Shown here: positions 11,720 to 20,955 of the stretch, one piece after another | Layout of the letters: each line of letters starts with the position of its first letter | How positions within the stretch are numbered: position 1 is the stretch's first letter | Assembly (NCBI RefSeq): GCF_900143085.1 | Contig: NZ_FRCZ01000002.1 | Coordinates: 186,001-250,000, forward strand | DNA length: 64,000 bases | Direction of reading: 5' to 3' | Source of the DNA: Gracilibacillus kekensis | Lineage (GTDB): Bacteria > Bacillota > Bacilli > Bacillales > Amphibacillaceae | Program-made: the position numbers and the translations under genes | The notes under the pieces: generated by a model | The model's input: the letters and a program-made list of their open reading frames with translations, nothing else | Database searches by the model: none | What the model was told of the DNA's origin: nothing

Positions 11720-11784
11720 CTTATCAGGGAGTTAGTTCGGTTATCCCCAGCGCTAGGAATGGAATACGATTACGCTGTGATAAG
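11720..11784 (+). promoter_or_regulatory. Structured leader of znuC (three-way junction)
   Basis: Three stems abut with no unpaired bases at the junction: P1 CTTATCA/TGATAAG (11720-11726 with 11778-11784), P2 GGGA/TCCC (11727-11730 with 11744-11747) and P3 CAGCG/CGCTG (11748-11752 with 11773-11777). It lies in the ~130-nt leader between promoter and start codon. No known riboswitch class is recognised; it could affect RNA stability or znuC translation. Confidence 0.45.
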
Positions 11785-11814
11785 TTATAGTTACGAATTA
11801 AAGGAGACTTTAAA

Positions 11815-12567
11815 ATGACACATGCTATTGTCGAAATGAACAATGTTAGTTTTCATTACGGTGATCGCCAAGCCTTATCGAAAATAAACTTTACCATAAA
11901 TGAAGGAGATTTCATTGGCTTAGTTGGCCCTAATGGTGGGGGTAAAACTACATTAATTAAGTTGCTATTAGGGATGGAAAAACCCACAAATGGTTCCATT
12001 CACTTATTTAATAAGCCTATTGATAAATTCAAGCAGAAAAATAAGTTAGGATATGTGTCACAAAAAGCAAATACTTTTAATAGAGGATTCCCAGCTACTG
12101 TTGAAGAAGTTGTGACTATGGGGCTTACGTCTAAACTTGGCTACTTTCATAGAGTGTCCAGACAAGATAAAGAGAAAATACACCATGCCGTTGAAAAAGT
12201 TGGTATGGAAAACTACCTTAATGAAAATATAGGTGACCTTTCCGGTGGACAACAACAACGGATATTTATTGCACGTGCTTTAGTTAGTGAACCAAATTTA
12301 TTAATTTTAGATGAACCTACAGTAGGCGTTGACGCTGAAAATGTTAAAAAGTTTTTTGATTTATTACATGTATTAAATAAGCAAAATATTACTTTATTGC
12401 TTGTTACTCATGATATTGGAACCATGACCCACCATGCATCCAAGATAGCGTGTCTAAATAAGACACTTCATTTTCACGGAAATCCGAATGAATTTCAGTC
12501 CATTTCGAAGGATGAATTATCCGAGTTTTATGGACATCCACTTCATATAGTGACACATGACCATTAA
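11815..12567 (+). CDS. znuC: Zinc ABC transporter ATP-binding protein ZnuC
   Basis: A 250-residue ABC ATPase of the metal-uptake (ABC-3 partner) class. Walker A is GPNGGGKTT (~residue 39), signature LSGGQQQR (~140), Walker B LLILDEPTVGVD (~162) and switch His in TLLLVTHD. It energises import of Zn2+ through ZnuB. The metal assignment rests on the Zur box and the zur gene in the same operon. The binding lipoprotein ZnuA is not in this operon and must be encoded elsewhere. Confidence 0.92.
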   Translation: MTHAIVEMNNVSFHYGDRQALSKINFTINEGDFIGLVGPNGGGKTTLIKLLLGMEKPTNGSIHLFNKPIDKFKQKNKLGYVSQKANTFNRGFPATVEEVVTMGLTSKLGYFHRVSRQDKEKIHHAVEKVGMENYLNENIGDLSGGQQQRIFIARALVSEPNLLILDEPTVGVDAENVKKFFDLLHVLNKQNITLLLVTHDIGTMTHHASKIACLNKTLHFHGNPNEFQSISKDELSEFYGHPLHIVTHDH

Positions 12568-12580
12568 TGGGGGAACAAAA

Positions 12581-13453
12581 ATGTTATTGAATTTATTAGA
12601 ATATGAGTTTTTAAGAAACACTTTTATTACTGGTATAATTATTGGAATTATTGCTCCCCTTCTAGGTGCTTTTATTGTAGTTCGCAGATTATCATTAATA
12701 GCTGATGCCTTGTCCCATGTTACGCTTGCTGGTATCGCTTTTGGGCTCCTATTAGAAAAGAAAACAGGCGCCATGTTAATTACACCGTTCTATTCTGGTC
12801 TTGGCTTTTCCATTATCGGCTCTGTATTAGTAGAACGACTGCGAAGAGTTTATACTGCCTTTCAGGAATTAGCTATTCCGATTATCTTATCTGGCGGTGT
12901 TGGACTAAGTGTTATTTTCATCTCGGTTGCAAATGGTTTTAACACAGATTTATACAACTACTTATTTGGATCTGTCTCAGCTGTCAGTCGCCAGGATTTA
13001 TATAGTATTCTTATTATCGCAGGAATCGTCTGTCTCGTTATATTCTTATTATATAAAGAACTATTTTTATTATCATTTGACGAGGAACAAGCGGTCGTTA
13101 CAGGTATTCATGCCAAAAGAATTCATTTTGTTTTCATTGTATTAACAGCCCTGGTTATTGCCGCATCAATACGAATTGTTGGCGTTTTGCTGGTTTCCGC
13201 TTTAATGACGTTACCGGTAGCATCTAGTATCCGAATTGCAAAAGGATTTAAACAAACGATTATTTATGCGATAATATATGGTGAAGCAGCAGTGATTTTA
13301 GGTCTAATATCTGGTTACTATTTGGAGATACCTCCAGGTGGAACGATTGTAATGCTGTTAATTATCTTATTAATAGGAACTATTTTAGCGAAAAACATTA
13401 TAGAAAAAACAAAAAATCGAAAGCATCGTTTAAATAACGGGGTGAGCAGATGA
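12581..13453 (+). CDS. znuB: Zinc ABC transporter permease ZnuB
   Basis: A 290-residue ABC-3 family permease with about eight membrane segments; [25 protein letters not shown] is the family's conserved N-terminal block (split here across residues ~25-50), and [12 protein letters not shown] is near the C-terminus. ATG 12581 has GGGGG seven bases upstream, so an upstream in-frame start overlapping znuC is not needed. It overlaps zur by 4 nt (ATGA). Confidence 0.92.
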   Translation: MLLNLLEYEFLRNTFITGIIIGIIAPLLGAFIVVRRLSLIADALSHVTLAGIAFGLLLEKKTGAMLITPFYSGLGFSIIGSVLVERLRRVYTAFQELAIPIILSGGVGLSVIFISVANGFNTDLYNYLFGSVSAVSRQDLYSILIIAGIVCLVIFLLYKELFLLSFDEEQAVVTGIHAKRIHFVFIVLTALVIAASIRIVGVLLVSALMTLPVASSIRIAKGFKQTIIYAIIYGEAAVILGLISGYYLEIPPGGTIVMLLIILLIGTILAKNIIEKTKNRKHRLNNGVSR

Positions 13454-13857
13454 ATACAGAAGAAGCGTTGGATATTTTAAAACTGAAAGGCTATAAGTAT
13501 ACGGATAAAAGAAAACATATGATTAACTTTTTCGTAGACGAAAACCGTTATCGTACGGCAAAGGATCTATTAGAAAATATGGAGCCAAACTACGAAGGGA
13601 TTAGCTTTGATACCATTTACCGTAATCTGCATTTATTTGATCAATTAGGGATATTAGAATCAACAGAACTAAATGGTGAAAAACATTTCCGACTAAAATG
13701 TGACCACCACCATCACCATCACTTTATTTGTAAAAACTGTGGTGTCACAAAAGAAATTCATCACTGTCCAATGGATGAGTTATCCGAAGAATTAAAGCAA
13801 TATATGATAGATGATCATAAGTTTGAAATTTACGGATTCTGTCCGACTTGCCAATAA
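13450..13857 (+). CDS. zur: Fur-family zinc regulator Zur
   Basis: A 135-residue Fur-family repressor: N-terminal winged helix ([17 protein letters not shown], then the recognition region [13 protein letters not shown]), and a C-terminal dimerisation/metal domain with the structural zinc pairs CKNC and CPTC. A run of seven histidines within [10 protein letters not shown] replaces the usual one or two and is natural to some zinc regulators. Placement behind znuCB and the Zur box at the promoter support Zur rather than Fur or PerR. Confidence 0.9.
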   Translation: MNTEEALDILKLKGYKYTDKRKHMINFFVDENRYRTAKDLLENMEPNYEGISFDTIYRNLHLFDQLGILESTELNGEKHFRLKCDHHHHHHFICKNCGVTKEIHHCPMDELSEELKQYMIDDHKFEIYGFCPTCQ

Positions 13858-13908
13858 AAATAGTCACTACTCTTAGAGCAAAAAATTATACTTTAGAAAA
13901 TCACCATT

Positions 13909-13945
13909 TACCAGTTGGTCAAAAAGCCATCTGGTATTTTTATTT
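13909..13945 (+). terminator. Intrinsic terminator of znuCB-zur
   Basis: Stem TACCAG / CTGGTA with additional inner GG/CC pairing, followed by TTTTTATTTT on the plus strand. Confidence 0.8.
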
Positions 13946-13968
13946 TCATAGAGATAAAGATTGACATT

Positions 13969-14288
13969 TCATTTAATAATTAATATTGGACATGAGATAT
14001 TTTTAGCCACCTTATGACTGACGCTTGCAAGAACAAATTCCTGAAATCGATTCAAACCGTCCGAAAATGCACCCCTGCCTTTTTTAACTTTCTCTTTGTA
14101 AGTTTTAACTTTTCCTCCACAGTAGTTGCCATATTGAATGAATTATTTTCGTTTAAGTGTGTCTTTATTACAATTACCACATCCAAATTATATTCTCTAA
14201 CATTTTTTACGAATTTTATAGCATGAGCTGTTGCTCTTAACGCATGGTCTGAGCCATCGACAGCTAATAATATATTTTGATATCTCAT
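13969..14288 (-). pseudogene. Universal stress protein (UspA family), internally deleted and frameshifted
   Basis: The N-terminal half is intact for 78 residues (MRYQNILLAVDGSDHALRA, the usual UspA start with its ATP-binding Asp) and then hits TGA at 14052. A few bases on, in another frame, the family C-terminus is readable to the stop at 13969: QEFVLASVSHKVAKNIS, then CPILIIK. Roughly 40-50 residues in between, including the G-x2-G-x9-G nucleotide loop, are missing. UspA proteins are normally 140-150 residues, so this is a decayed gene. Confidence 0.8.
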
Positions 14289-14459
14289 GGCATACCTCCT
14301 TTTTCTTCTAACTTTTATTATACAAAAAGAAATCCGTTTTTGTAAACGTTATCATTATTGTACTTACAAACTATTTACAATCATTTAACATACTACAGTT
14401 GTTCTTTACAATTTTTCGACATATGTTTAAATTAGGAAATACTTTAAGGGGGAATCCAT

Positions 14460-15605
14460 TTGAAAGTAGCTATTTTTACTGATACTTTTTTACCAGACGT
14501 CAATGGGGTCGCTAAAACTTTAGGTCGTTTTACGAAATTTTTGGATCAAAGTCATCATTCCTATATCGTTATTTCTCCTAAACAAACTAAAAATGAAATA
14601 AGTGCTGGACAAATCTATCGTCAATCAAGTTTTCCTTTTCCACTATACAAAGATTGTCGTATTTCTGTACCTAATACGCTTCATGTGAAGGATATTATTA
14701 AATCCTTCCAACCTGATATTATTCATATAGCAACCCCTTTTTCAATCGGATTAGCAGGGCTTCACATTGCAAAAAAATATAATATTCCAATTGTTGGATC
14801 CTATCATACTGATTTTGATCATTATTTAAAATATTATCACCTTACTTTATTGACTAAAGCATTATGGCGATATATGGAATGGTTTCATCAGCCTTTACTC
14901 CGTCTTTTTGTTCCTTCCGCAGTTACCTATCAACAGTTAGATCGAAAAGGATTCTCAAATTTGCAAATTTGGCAAAGAGGAGTCGATACGACTATTTTCC
15001 ATCCTTATCCATCTTCAAATGAAATCATAAAAAAATATCAAATAAAAGAACAATTTATTTTGAGTTATGTAGGAAGACTCGCTCCCGAAAAAAATGTAGA
15101 ATTATTAGCAAGGATTGCGAAGCAGTTACCACCCTCTCTTCAAAAGAAGATTCATTGGTTAATTGTTGGTGATGGACCCTCAAAAGCTACTTTACAAAAA
15201 GAATGGCAGCAAAACGTAACGTACACGGGTTTTCTACCACAAGAAGAAGTTGCTAAATTGGTTTCAAGTAGTGATATTTTTGTATTTCCATCAGAAACAG
15301 AAACGTTTGGGAATGTGGTTCTAGAAGCGTTGGCTACGGGTACTCCTGTAGTTGCAGCAAATGCTGGTGGTGTAAAAAACATTATCCAAGAGGGATTTAC
15401 AGGGAAATTATGTGAAGCAGATAATAGTCATTCATTTACAAAAGCAATTCAATCCATTTTACAAGATGCTGAATGGCGAAAACAATTAGAGGAAAATGCC
15501 ATCCGCTATGCTCAAAAACAACGGTGGGAAGACCGCTTCCAAGAACTTTTACATGCCTATCAAAATATCCTGGATGAAACAAAAAAACAACAAAAACACG
15601 CCTAA
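14460..15605 (+). CDS. Glycosyltransferase family 4 (group 1) protein
   Basis: A 381-residue GT-B fold enzyme. The N-terminal acceptor domain begins MKVAIFTDTFLPDVNGVAKT and contains PDIIHIATP; the C-terminal donor domain begins near residue 190 with LSYVGRLAPEKN and carries the E-x7-E motif in FPSETETFGNVVLEALA (~280-297). It resembles the MgtA/SqdX-like subgroup that transfers a sugar from a nucleotide donor to a lipid or cell-envelope acceptor; the exact sugar is unknown. Start is TTG with AAGGGGG 7 nt upstream. Transcribed alone, converging on the acyl-CoA dehydrogenase gene. Confidence 0.85.
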   Translation: MKVAIFTDTFLPDVNGVAKTLGRFTKFLDQSHHSYIVISPKQTKNEISAGQIYRQSSFPFPLYKDCRISVPNTLHVKDIIKSFQPDIIHIATPFSIGLAGLHIAKKYNIPIVGSYHTDFDHYLKYYHLTLLTKALWRYMEWFHQPLLRLFVPSAVTYQQLDRKGFSNLQIWQRGVDTTIFHPYPSSNEIIKKYQIKEQFILSYVGRLAPEKNVELLARIAKQLPPSLQKKIHWLIVGDGPSKATLQKEWQQNVTYTGFLPQEEVAKLVSSSDIFVFPSETETFGNVVLEALATGTPVVAANAGGVKNIIQEGFTGKLCEADNSHSFTKAIQSILQDAEWRKQLEENAIRYAQKQRWEDRFQELLHAYQNILDETKKQQKHA

Positions 15606-15694
15606 GCTTAGTAGCAAGTGCCCCCTTGTGACACACTAAAATTATTTCGTATAAAATCTAAACACGAAATTTTTTAAACATATGAAAAATGTTC

Positions 15695-15850
15695 TTCACA
15701 GGATAATGACTTCTCTTGACGGGATATACCTTTCGCTTCACGGGATACTTGGTTCTCTTCACGGGATAACAACACTTATCCTGTGAAGCGATCATGATAT
15801 CCCGTGAAGATGCACGATTATCCCGTCTACAACATTACATATCCCGTGAA
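15695..15850. repeat. Eight-unit 11-bp array, 21-bp period, four direct plus four inverted
   Basis: Units of TTCACGGGATA start at 15695, 15716, 15737 and 15758. The inverted form TATCCCGTGAA starts at 15777, 15798, 15819 and 15840. Within each half the step is exactly 21 bp, and every pair is symmetric around 15772.5. Units 1 and 5 share CAGGAT/ATCCTG variants that pair less symmetrically, and units 2 and 7 carry one or two changes. The 10-bp spacers are not complementary. It lies between two convergent genes. Read as RNA it gives a ladder of 11-bp stems with internal loops. Confidence 0.85.
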
Positions 15851-15895
15851 GAAACCAACTTTTATGAATTGTCACAAGTCCGCTGTTTGTTTAGG

Positions 15896-17056
15896 TTATA
15901 ACAAGGCATTTTTGGCTAGCATTGAAATGACCATATCATCCATTGGTGGATTATGAAGTCCTGCTCTAATATCACGGTAATATTGTTCAAAAGGCATATT
16001 TTTTGATAATCCTCTGCCTCCTGCTATTCTCATTACAAGATCAATAATTTCGTTGGCACTATTTGTAGCCACTAGTTTTACTGCACCTAGTTCTTTCATT
16101 AATTGAGCTCTCTTTTCAGGATGTTCATCCCATTTTTCAGCAACACTGTACATAAAATAACGAGCTTGTAATAATTTTAAGTCAATCTCCCCTATTTTAT
16201 TACGAACATGGTCTACCTCGGATATTGTTGTATTCAGACTGTTAGGCTGAAAGTTTTTTGCGAATTCTATTACATCATTTCGTGCCGCTATTGCCATCCC
16301 TAAATAACAAGCAGGTATATGCAACAACCAGCCTTTAGGTCCAGGTCGTTTTGGTTTATCACTTAATTCTACCAAGTTTTCTAATGGTACTCGTACGTCC
16401 TCTAAAATTAAATCATCACTACCAGTTCCACGCATACCTAGAGTATCCCAGGTTTTATCTACTCGAATTCCGTTAGTATCTTTTGGGATTAAGATGGAGC
16501 CTACAGCATCCTTTTCCTTCACATAAGCGGTAACAATATAATAATCTAAAACTAATGCCATCGTGGTGAAGGTTTTTTTACCATTAATGATTAAATAATC
16601 TTTTTCTAGTGTAGCTGTTGTTTCTGGGATGCCACCTCGAGTAGGACTACCTGTTGCAGGCTCTGTCGCACAGCGATTTACTAATTTCTGTTTATCTCCT
16701 ACTTCTTTTGCTAAGAAATCATACATCTTTGGTTCCCAAAGCTTCTCTTCGCTTAACTCCTGGATCACACCCAAATGCCAACCAACGGATAATGCAGTAG
16801 CACCGTCCCCTTCCGCTAATTTTTCTTGTAATAGAAGAAATTCATATAAAGATAAATCTTCCCCGCCATACGACTTAGGTAATGTCAGTGATAAATATTG
16901 CTCATTTCTTAAATCTTCTACATTATCTATTGGCAAACTAGCATCATGATCAGCTTGTTTTCTCCGATCACGCAACTTTTCAGCTAATTGTGTAGCTTTC
17001 TGATATAGTCTTTCCTGTCGATCTGTCTGAATAAAATTAGTACTTAAATCCACCAT
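15896..17056 (-). CDS. Acyl-CoA dehydrogenase family flavoprotein (YdbM-like)
   Basis: A 386-residue protein of the acyl-CoA dehydrogenase superfamily with the three expected domains: N-terminal helices (LPKSYGGEDLSLYEFLLLQE), a central beta domain (CATEPATGSPTRGG, GKKTFTTMA), and C-terminal helices (RIAGGRGLSKNMPFEQYYRD). It should use FAD, in fatty-acid or related oxidation. It resembles B. subtilis YdbM rather than classical short-chain dehydrogenases; no partner electron-transfer flavoprotein gene is nearby, so the substrate is open. Monocistronic by appearance. Confidence 0.85.
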   Translation of the reverse strand: MVDLSTNFIQTDRQERLYQKATQLAEKLRDRRKQADHDASLPIDNVEDLRNEQYLSLTLPKSYGGEDLSLYEFLLLQEKLAEGDGATALSVGWHLGVIQELSEEKLWEPKMYDFLAKEVGDKQKLVNRCATEPATGSPTRGGIPETTATLEKDYLIINGKKTFTTMALVLDYYIVTAYVKEKDAVGSILIPKDTNGIRVDKTWDTLGMRGTGSDDLILEDVRVPLENLVELSDKPKRPGPKGWLLHIPACYLGMAIAARNDVIEFAKNFQPNSLNTTISEVDHVRNKIGEIDLKLLQARYFMYSVAEKWDEHPEKRAQLMKELGAVKLVATNSANEIIDLVMRIAGGRGLSKNMPFEQYYRDIRAGLHNPPMDDMVISMLAKNALL

Positions 17057-17140
17057 TAATCTTCCTCTCTTAGTTCTTAAATCGATGATATCGAACGAAT
17101 AGCCTTTTTACCAATAATCTACTCAATTCACCTTTCTCTA

Positions 17141-17171
17141 TGTATATTTTTCATATAAAAGATACACATTA
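17141..17171 (+). promoter_or_regulatory. Candidate sigma-G promoter of the germinant-receptor operon
   Basis: TGTATA (17141-17146), 18-bp spacer, CACATTA (17165-17171). The forespore sigma-G consensus is TGAATA and CATACTA, giving 5/6 and 5/7 matches. Position, about 40 bp before the gene start, and the known sigma-G control of ger operons support it. Confidence 0.45.
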
Positions 17172-17211
17172 GGATCACCATTACTTGCTAATTAGAAAGG
17201 TTATCATTGCT

Positions 17212-18711
17212 ATGTTAAATAGAATTAGAAAGAAAGCAAAAAATAAAGAAAAGCAGAAAGACGTACATGATTTCTCTCAACTAATTCAAATCATGGAAAA
17301 AAGCGATGATTTTAAAAAAATTAGCTTTGGTAACGTTCAGTCGATTAAACTATTTTATTACCATTCTTTAATTAACACCGAAAAACTGCAAACAAACTTA
17401 CTACCCTATTGTCAGCAGCTAAATATTAAAAATATAGAAGAATTAGAAAGTATATTACCCTTCGATGACACGGAAATTACTTCTGATCTTGATATAATCG
17501 AAGAGAAAATAATGGCTGGTTTTATTGCTACTCATTTAGAAGATGATACTACAAAAGTTTTACTAATTCCTGCTAAGTTTAAAACAGATCGCGATGTGGC
17601 ACCACCAGAAATTGAATTTAGCGTAATTGGGCCGAAACTAGCATTTATTGAAGATATAAACACGAATATCAACCTGATAAGAAAGCAAGTAAAATTACCA
17701 CAATTACATGTAAAGCGTCTGCAAGTAGGTAAAGTAACGAAAACAACAATTGCCGTTATGTATATTGATGGAATTGCAAGCCCGGATAATGTGCAAACTG
17801 TCATCCAAAGAATCTCTGATATCGAATACGATCAAATCATAGATAGCTCATTTATCGGCCAGATGATTTCCGATAATGCACAGTCTCCATTTCCACAACT
17901 AATGGATACAGAAAGACCTGATAGGGTTAGTAGTGCATTAGTGGAAGGTAAAGTTGCAATTGTTTGTGATGGTTCCCCTCATGTTTTAACAGGACCAACG
18001 ACACTGGTTGAATTTTTTGCAGCGTACGAAGATTATTTTTTAACATGGCCCATTGCTACTGCCTTTCGTATTATTCGTATTTTTGCTGTTATGTTTTCTG
18101 TATTAATTACACCTTTATATGTCGCTGTATTAACATACCATTATCATATTGTGCCTGGGGACCTGTTAGGAACATTGATTTCATCTAGAAAAGATATACC
18201 TTTTCCTCCGATATTAGAAGTATTGATTCTGGAATTAACGATAGAATTATTGAGAGAGGCAGGGGCACGATTACCGACTAAAATCGGCCAAACAATTGGT
18301 ATTGTGGGCGGTATTGTAATTGGTACTGCAGCTGTTGAAGCTGGTTTAACTAGTAATGTTTTGCTGATTCTAGTAGCTTTAGCTGCTTTAGCATCCTTTA
18401 CTACCCCTATATATCGTATTGGTAACACCATTCGTTTGATTCGTTTTCCCTTTATCATCTTTGCCCAAATGTGGGGGTTAATAGGCGTAACAATTGGAGC
18501 AATGTTTTTAATTACTCACTTATTACGCCTGACATCTCTTGGCCGTCCTTTTACAGAACCATTATTCCCACCAAGGTGGAAAGATTTAAAAGATGCTTTT
18601 ATACGTTTACCTTTCGATTTACAAGGAAAACGACCAATTTACACATCACCAAAAGACCCGAATCGAATTAATCTCAAAAGAACCAAGCCCAAAAGAGGTA
18701 AAAGAAAGTAG
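17212..18711 (+). CDS. Spore germination protein, GerA/GerKA type (A subunit)
   Basis: A 499-residue A subunit of a GerA-type nutrient germinant receptor in the spore inner membrane. A long hydrophilic N-terminal region (to about residue 270, containing EIEFSVIGPKLAFIEDINTNI and VKLPQLHVK) is followed by several membrane segments and a basic C-terminal tail (KRTKPKRGKRK). ATG 17212 has AGAAAGG upstream; an in-frame TTG at 17185 overlaps that site and is less likely. The operon is A-B-C, the standard three-subunit receptor. The germinant cannot be deduced. Confidence 0.92.
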   Translation: MLNRIRKKAKNKEKQKDVHDFSQLIQIMEKSDDFKKISFGNVQSIKLFYYHSLINTEKLQTNLLPYCQQLNIKNIEELESILPFDDTEITSDLDIIEEKIMAGFIATHLEDDTTKVLLIPAKFKTDRDVAPPEIEFSVIGPKLAFIEDINTNINLIRKQVKLPQLHVKRLQVGKVTKTTIAVMYIDGIASPDNVQTVIQRISDIEYDQIIDSSFIGQMISDNAQSPFPQLMDTERPDRVSSALVEGKVAIVCDGSPHVLTGPTTLVEFFAAYEDYFLTWPIATAFRIIRIFAVMFSVLITPLYVAVLTYHYHIVPGDLLGTLISSRKDIPFPPILEVLILELTIELLREAGARLPTKIGQTIGIVGGIVIGTAAVEAGLTSNVLLILVALAALASFTTPIYRIGNTIRLIRFPFIIFAQMWGLIGVTIGAMFLITHLLRLTSLGRPFTEPLFPPRWKDLKDAFIRLPFDLQGKRPIYTSPKDPNRINLKRTKPKRGKRK

Positions 18712-18715
18712 GGTA

Positions 18716-19816
18716 ATGATGAATCAGCAACAAAAACCGGATATCAGTCAAATGGTATCCCCTTTCTTACTTTTATTTATTCTTCATGCTACTCAAATCG
18801 GTGAAGGTATATTAAGCTTTGAAAGGCGAATTTCCAAAGTGGCAGGTTATGATAGCTGGATTAGTATTCTTTTGACCGGTTTAGCTACAGCCACAGTTAT
18901 TTTTCTTATATGGCGTATCGTACCTGAAAATAAAGACCTTATCGACGTTCATTTAGAGTTATTCGGGAAAATAATAGGAAAGATATTTTCTGCAGTATTT
19001 GGATTATATTGTTTTGCGATTGCGATTATCGTGGTTCGATCCTATATAGAGATCATTCAAATTTGGCTATTCCCTGATTTAAGTGTATCTTATTTTCTAA
19101 TCTTTCTGTATATTTTAATACTTTATATGGTATTAGGTGGTTTTCGGATTGTTATAGGATTTGCCTTTTTTAGCGTATTTGTTACAACGTTTTTAGCTAT
19201 TTTTAAATATGCTGCTTTTTCCAATGGCTATATCGACAATTTATTACCTATTCTAAATACAGAGATCATTAATATTATTAAAGGCATTGAACCTATGACA
19301 TTTGGTTTTCTCGGCATTGAACTAATTTTGGTCTATGCACCATTTATACATCGTTTTAAGACAGGCTTGAAGTGGGCATTACTGGCAAATGGTTTAACAA
19401 CATTTGTTTACCTGTATTCAACAATCGCCATCTTTATCTATTATAATATAGAACAATTGCAACGAATTACGTGGCCTTCTCTTCAATTATGGAAAGTAAT
19501 TGACTTTCCGTTTGTTGAACGTTTTGAATTTGTTGGTATTAGTCTGCATTTTATAGCTATTATCGCTTCTGCTGCACTTTATTTCTGGGCAGGAACTCAA
19601 TGCTTCCACCGTTTAACAAATATATCATTCAAAAAAATTGCGATATCATTTGCGATTATTGGTGTTTCAAGTGTTTTTTATGTGACTAATTTTTTAGTTA
19701 TAGAAAGAGTAACAACTTATCTGTCTAAGATAGGTGTTTACCTATTATTTGGTTATATCCCTTTTCTATTTATAGTATGGTTAATAATAACTGGAGTGAA
19801 AAAGAAAAATGCATAA
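18716..19816 (+). CDS. Spore germination protein, GerB/GerKB type (permease-like B subunit)
   Basis: A 366-residue integral membrane protein of the amino-acid/polyamine/organocation superfamily with about ten membrane segments, beginning MMNQQQKPDISQMVSPFLL. The B subunit binds the germinant. The start is at the ATGATG just after the A-subunit stop (4 bp gap); a longer frame reaching back into the A gene lacks a ribosome-binding site. It overlaps the C-subunit gene by 8 nt. Confidence 0.92.
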   Translation: MMNQQQKPDISQMVSPFLLLFILHATQIGEGILSFERRISKVAGYDSWISILLTGLATATVIFLIWRIVPENKDLIDVHLELFGKIIGKIFSAVFGLYCFAIAIIVVRSYIEIIQIWLFPDLSVSYFLIFLYILILYMVLGGFRIVIGFAFFSVFVTTFLAIFKYAAFSNGYIDNLLPILNTEIINIIKGIEPMTFGFLGIELILVYAPFIHRFKTGLKWALLANGLTTFVYLYSTIAIFIYYNIEQLQRITWPSLQLWKVIDFPFVERFEFVGISLHFIAIIASAALYFWAGTQCFHRLTNISFKKIAISFAIIGVSSVFYVTNFLVIERVTTYLSKIGVYLLFGYIPFLFIVWLIITGVKKKNA

Positions 19817-20894
19817 AACAAAGCAACTTTTTATTTTAGTGATACTATTGATTAGTTTAACTGCCTGTATCAAAACAAAAATAATAGATGATATTGAATT
19901 AATTATGATGCTTGGTTATGATTGGAATGCTTCTGAGGAGAAATACATTGGAACAGCTGTATCGCCGAGATATGGAAGCAGTGAAGAAACCGATATGCGT
20001 GAGAATTCAGAGTATACTGCACAAGCTAAAACAATACAAAATATTAATTCTTATATACAAACGAAAGCACCTAACCCAGTAGAAATAGGAAAAATATTAG
20101 GAGTTTTATTTGGCGAAGACTTAGTAAAACATGGTATCGAGGATTTATTGCTATCTATCAATGAAGATCCTAATATAGGCAGGGGGATTCATCTAGCAAT
20201 TGCACGTAACTCTGCTGAATCTTTGTTAAAAAACAAAATGATTACGGAACGAACGTTACCTCGATTTATAGAAAATTTATTATTAAATAATTCCAAGACT
20301 AATGTGCCCGAGATGAACTTACACGATTTTAACTATCGTTACTTGGGACAAGGAATGGATCCATTTCTGCCAATTATCGAATCGACAGCTACTGGAATTG
20401 AATTAACAGCATTAGGATTTTTCAAAGAAGATAAGATCATACATGAAATTGGTTATGATCAATTTTTTGTATTTAAAGTTATGTATGAAGATTGTAAAGA
20501 CCATACGTATGAATTTGATTGGCAAGAACAAGATAAATCGATTGCGATTACTTCTATTTATTCTAAAACAAAGAAAAAGTGGGATGGTAGAGATAAAGTG
20601 GAAATAGACGTAGAAATAACAGGTACGTTAACCGAATCAAAACAATTAGGCATCCGTTCTTTTAAAGAAAAAGATAAAATCGAAAAGGCAATATCTGACA
20701 AATTAAAAGAAGAAGGTAAAGACCTTATCAACCAATTTCAGGAATTAGAAATCGATCCATTAATGATAGGAGCATCTGCAAAAGGTGAATTCAGAGACTG
20801 GAATAGTTCCGATTGGGAAAAGCGGTATCCGGAGATTGAAATTATACCTGACATCGAATTTAACCTTGAACAAAGTAATATTATTCAACAGTAA
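19809..20894 (+). CDS. Spore germination lipoprotein, GerC/GerKC type (C subunit)
   Basis: A 361-residue lipoprotein: a basic N-terminus, a hydrophobic core and the lipobox LTAC with the lipidated Cys near residue 20. The following IDDIELIMMLGYDW block and the C-terminal GKDLINQFQELEIDPLMIGASA block are typical of Ger(x)C proteins. It would anchor on the outer face of the spore inner membrane as part of the receptor. The start overlaps the B gene by 8 nt. Confidence 0.92.
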   Translation: MHKTKQLFILVILLISLTACIKTKIIDDIELIMMLGYDWNASEEKYIGTAVSPRYGSSEETDMRENSEYTAQAKTIQNINSYIQTKAPNPVEIGKILGVLFGEDLVKHGIEDLLLSINEDPNIGRGIHLAIARNSAESLLKNKMITERTLPRFIENLLLNNSKTNVPEMNLHDFNYRYLGQGMDPFLPIIESTATGIELTALGFFKEDKIIHEIGYDQFFVFKVMYEDCKDHTYEFDWQEQDKSIAITSIYSKTKKKWDGRDKVEIDVEITGTLTESKQLGIRSFKEKDKIEKAISDKLKEEGKDLINQFQELEIDPLMIGASAKGEFRDWNSSDWEKRYPEIEIIPDIEFNLEQSNIIQQ

Positions 20895-20955
20895 AAAACG
20901 AAATGGGTGTATACCTAAGTGATTTTTGTTATAGTTAGCTAGGGAAGTGAAAATC

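Noticed and set aside
13705-13726. Cloning His-tag artefact in zur
   Set aside because: The histidine run lies inside the normal metal-binding region of a Fur-family protein and mixes CAC and CAT codons; His-rich stretches occur naturally in zinc regulators.
14052-14288. Intact 78-residue stress protein
   Set aside because: The remaining UspA C-terminus is readable downstream in another frame, so this is a broken gene, not a naturally short protein.
15695-15850. CRISPR array
   Set aside because: Units are 11 bp, spacers 10 bp, half the units are inverted, and no cas genes are present.
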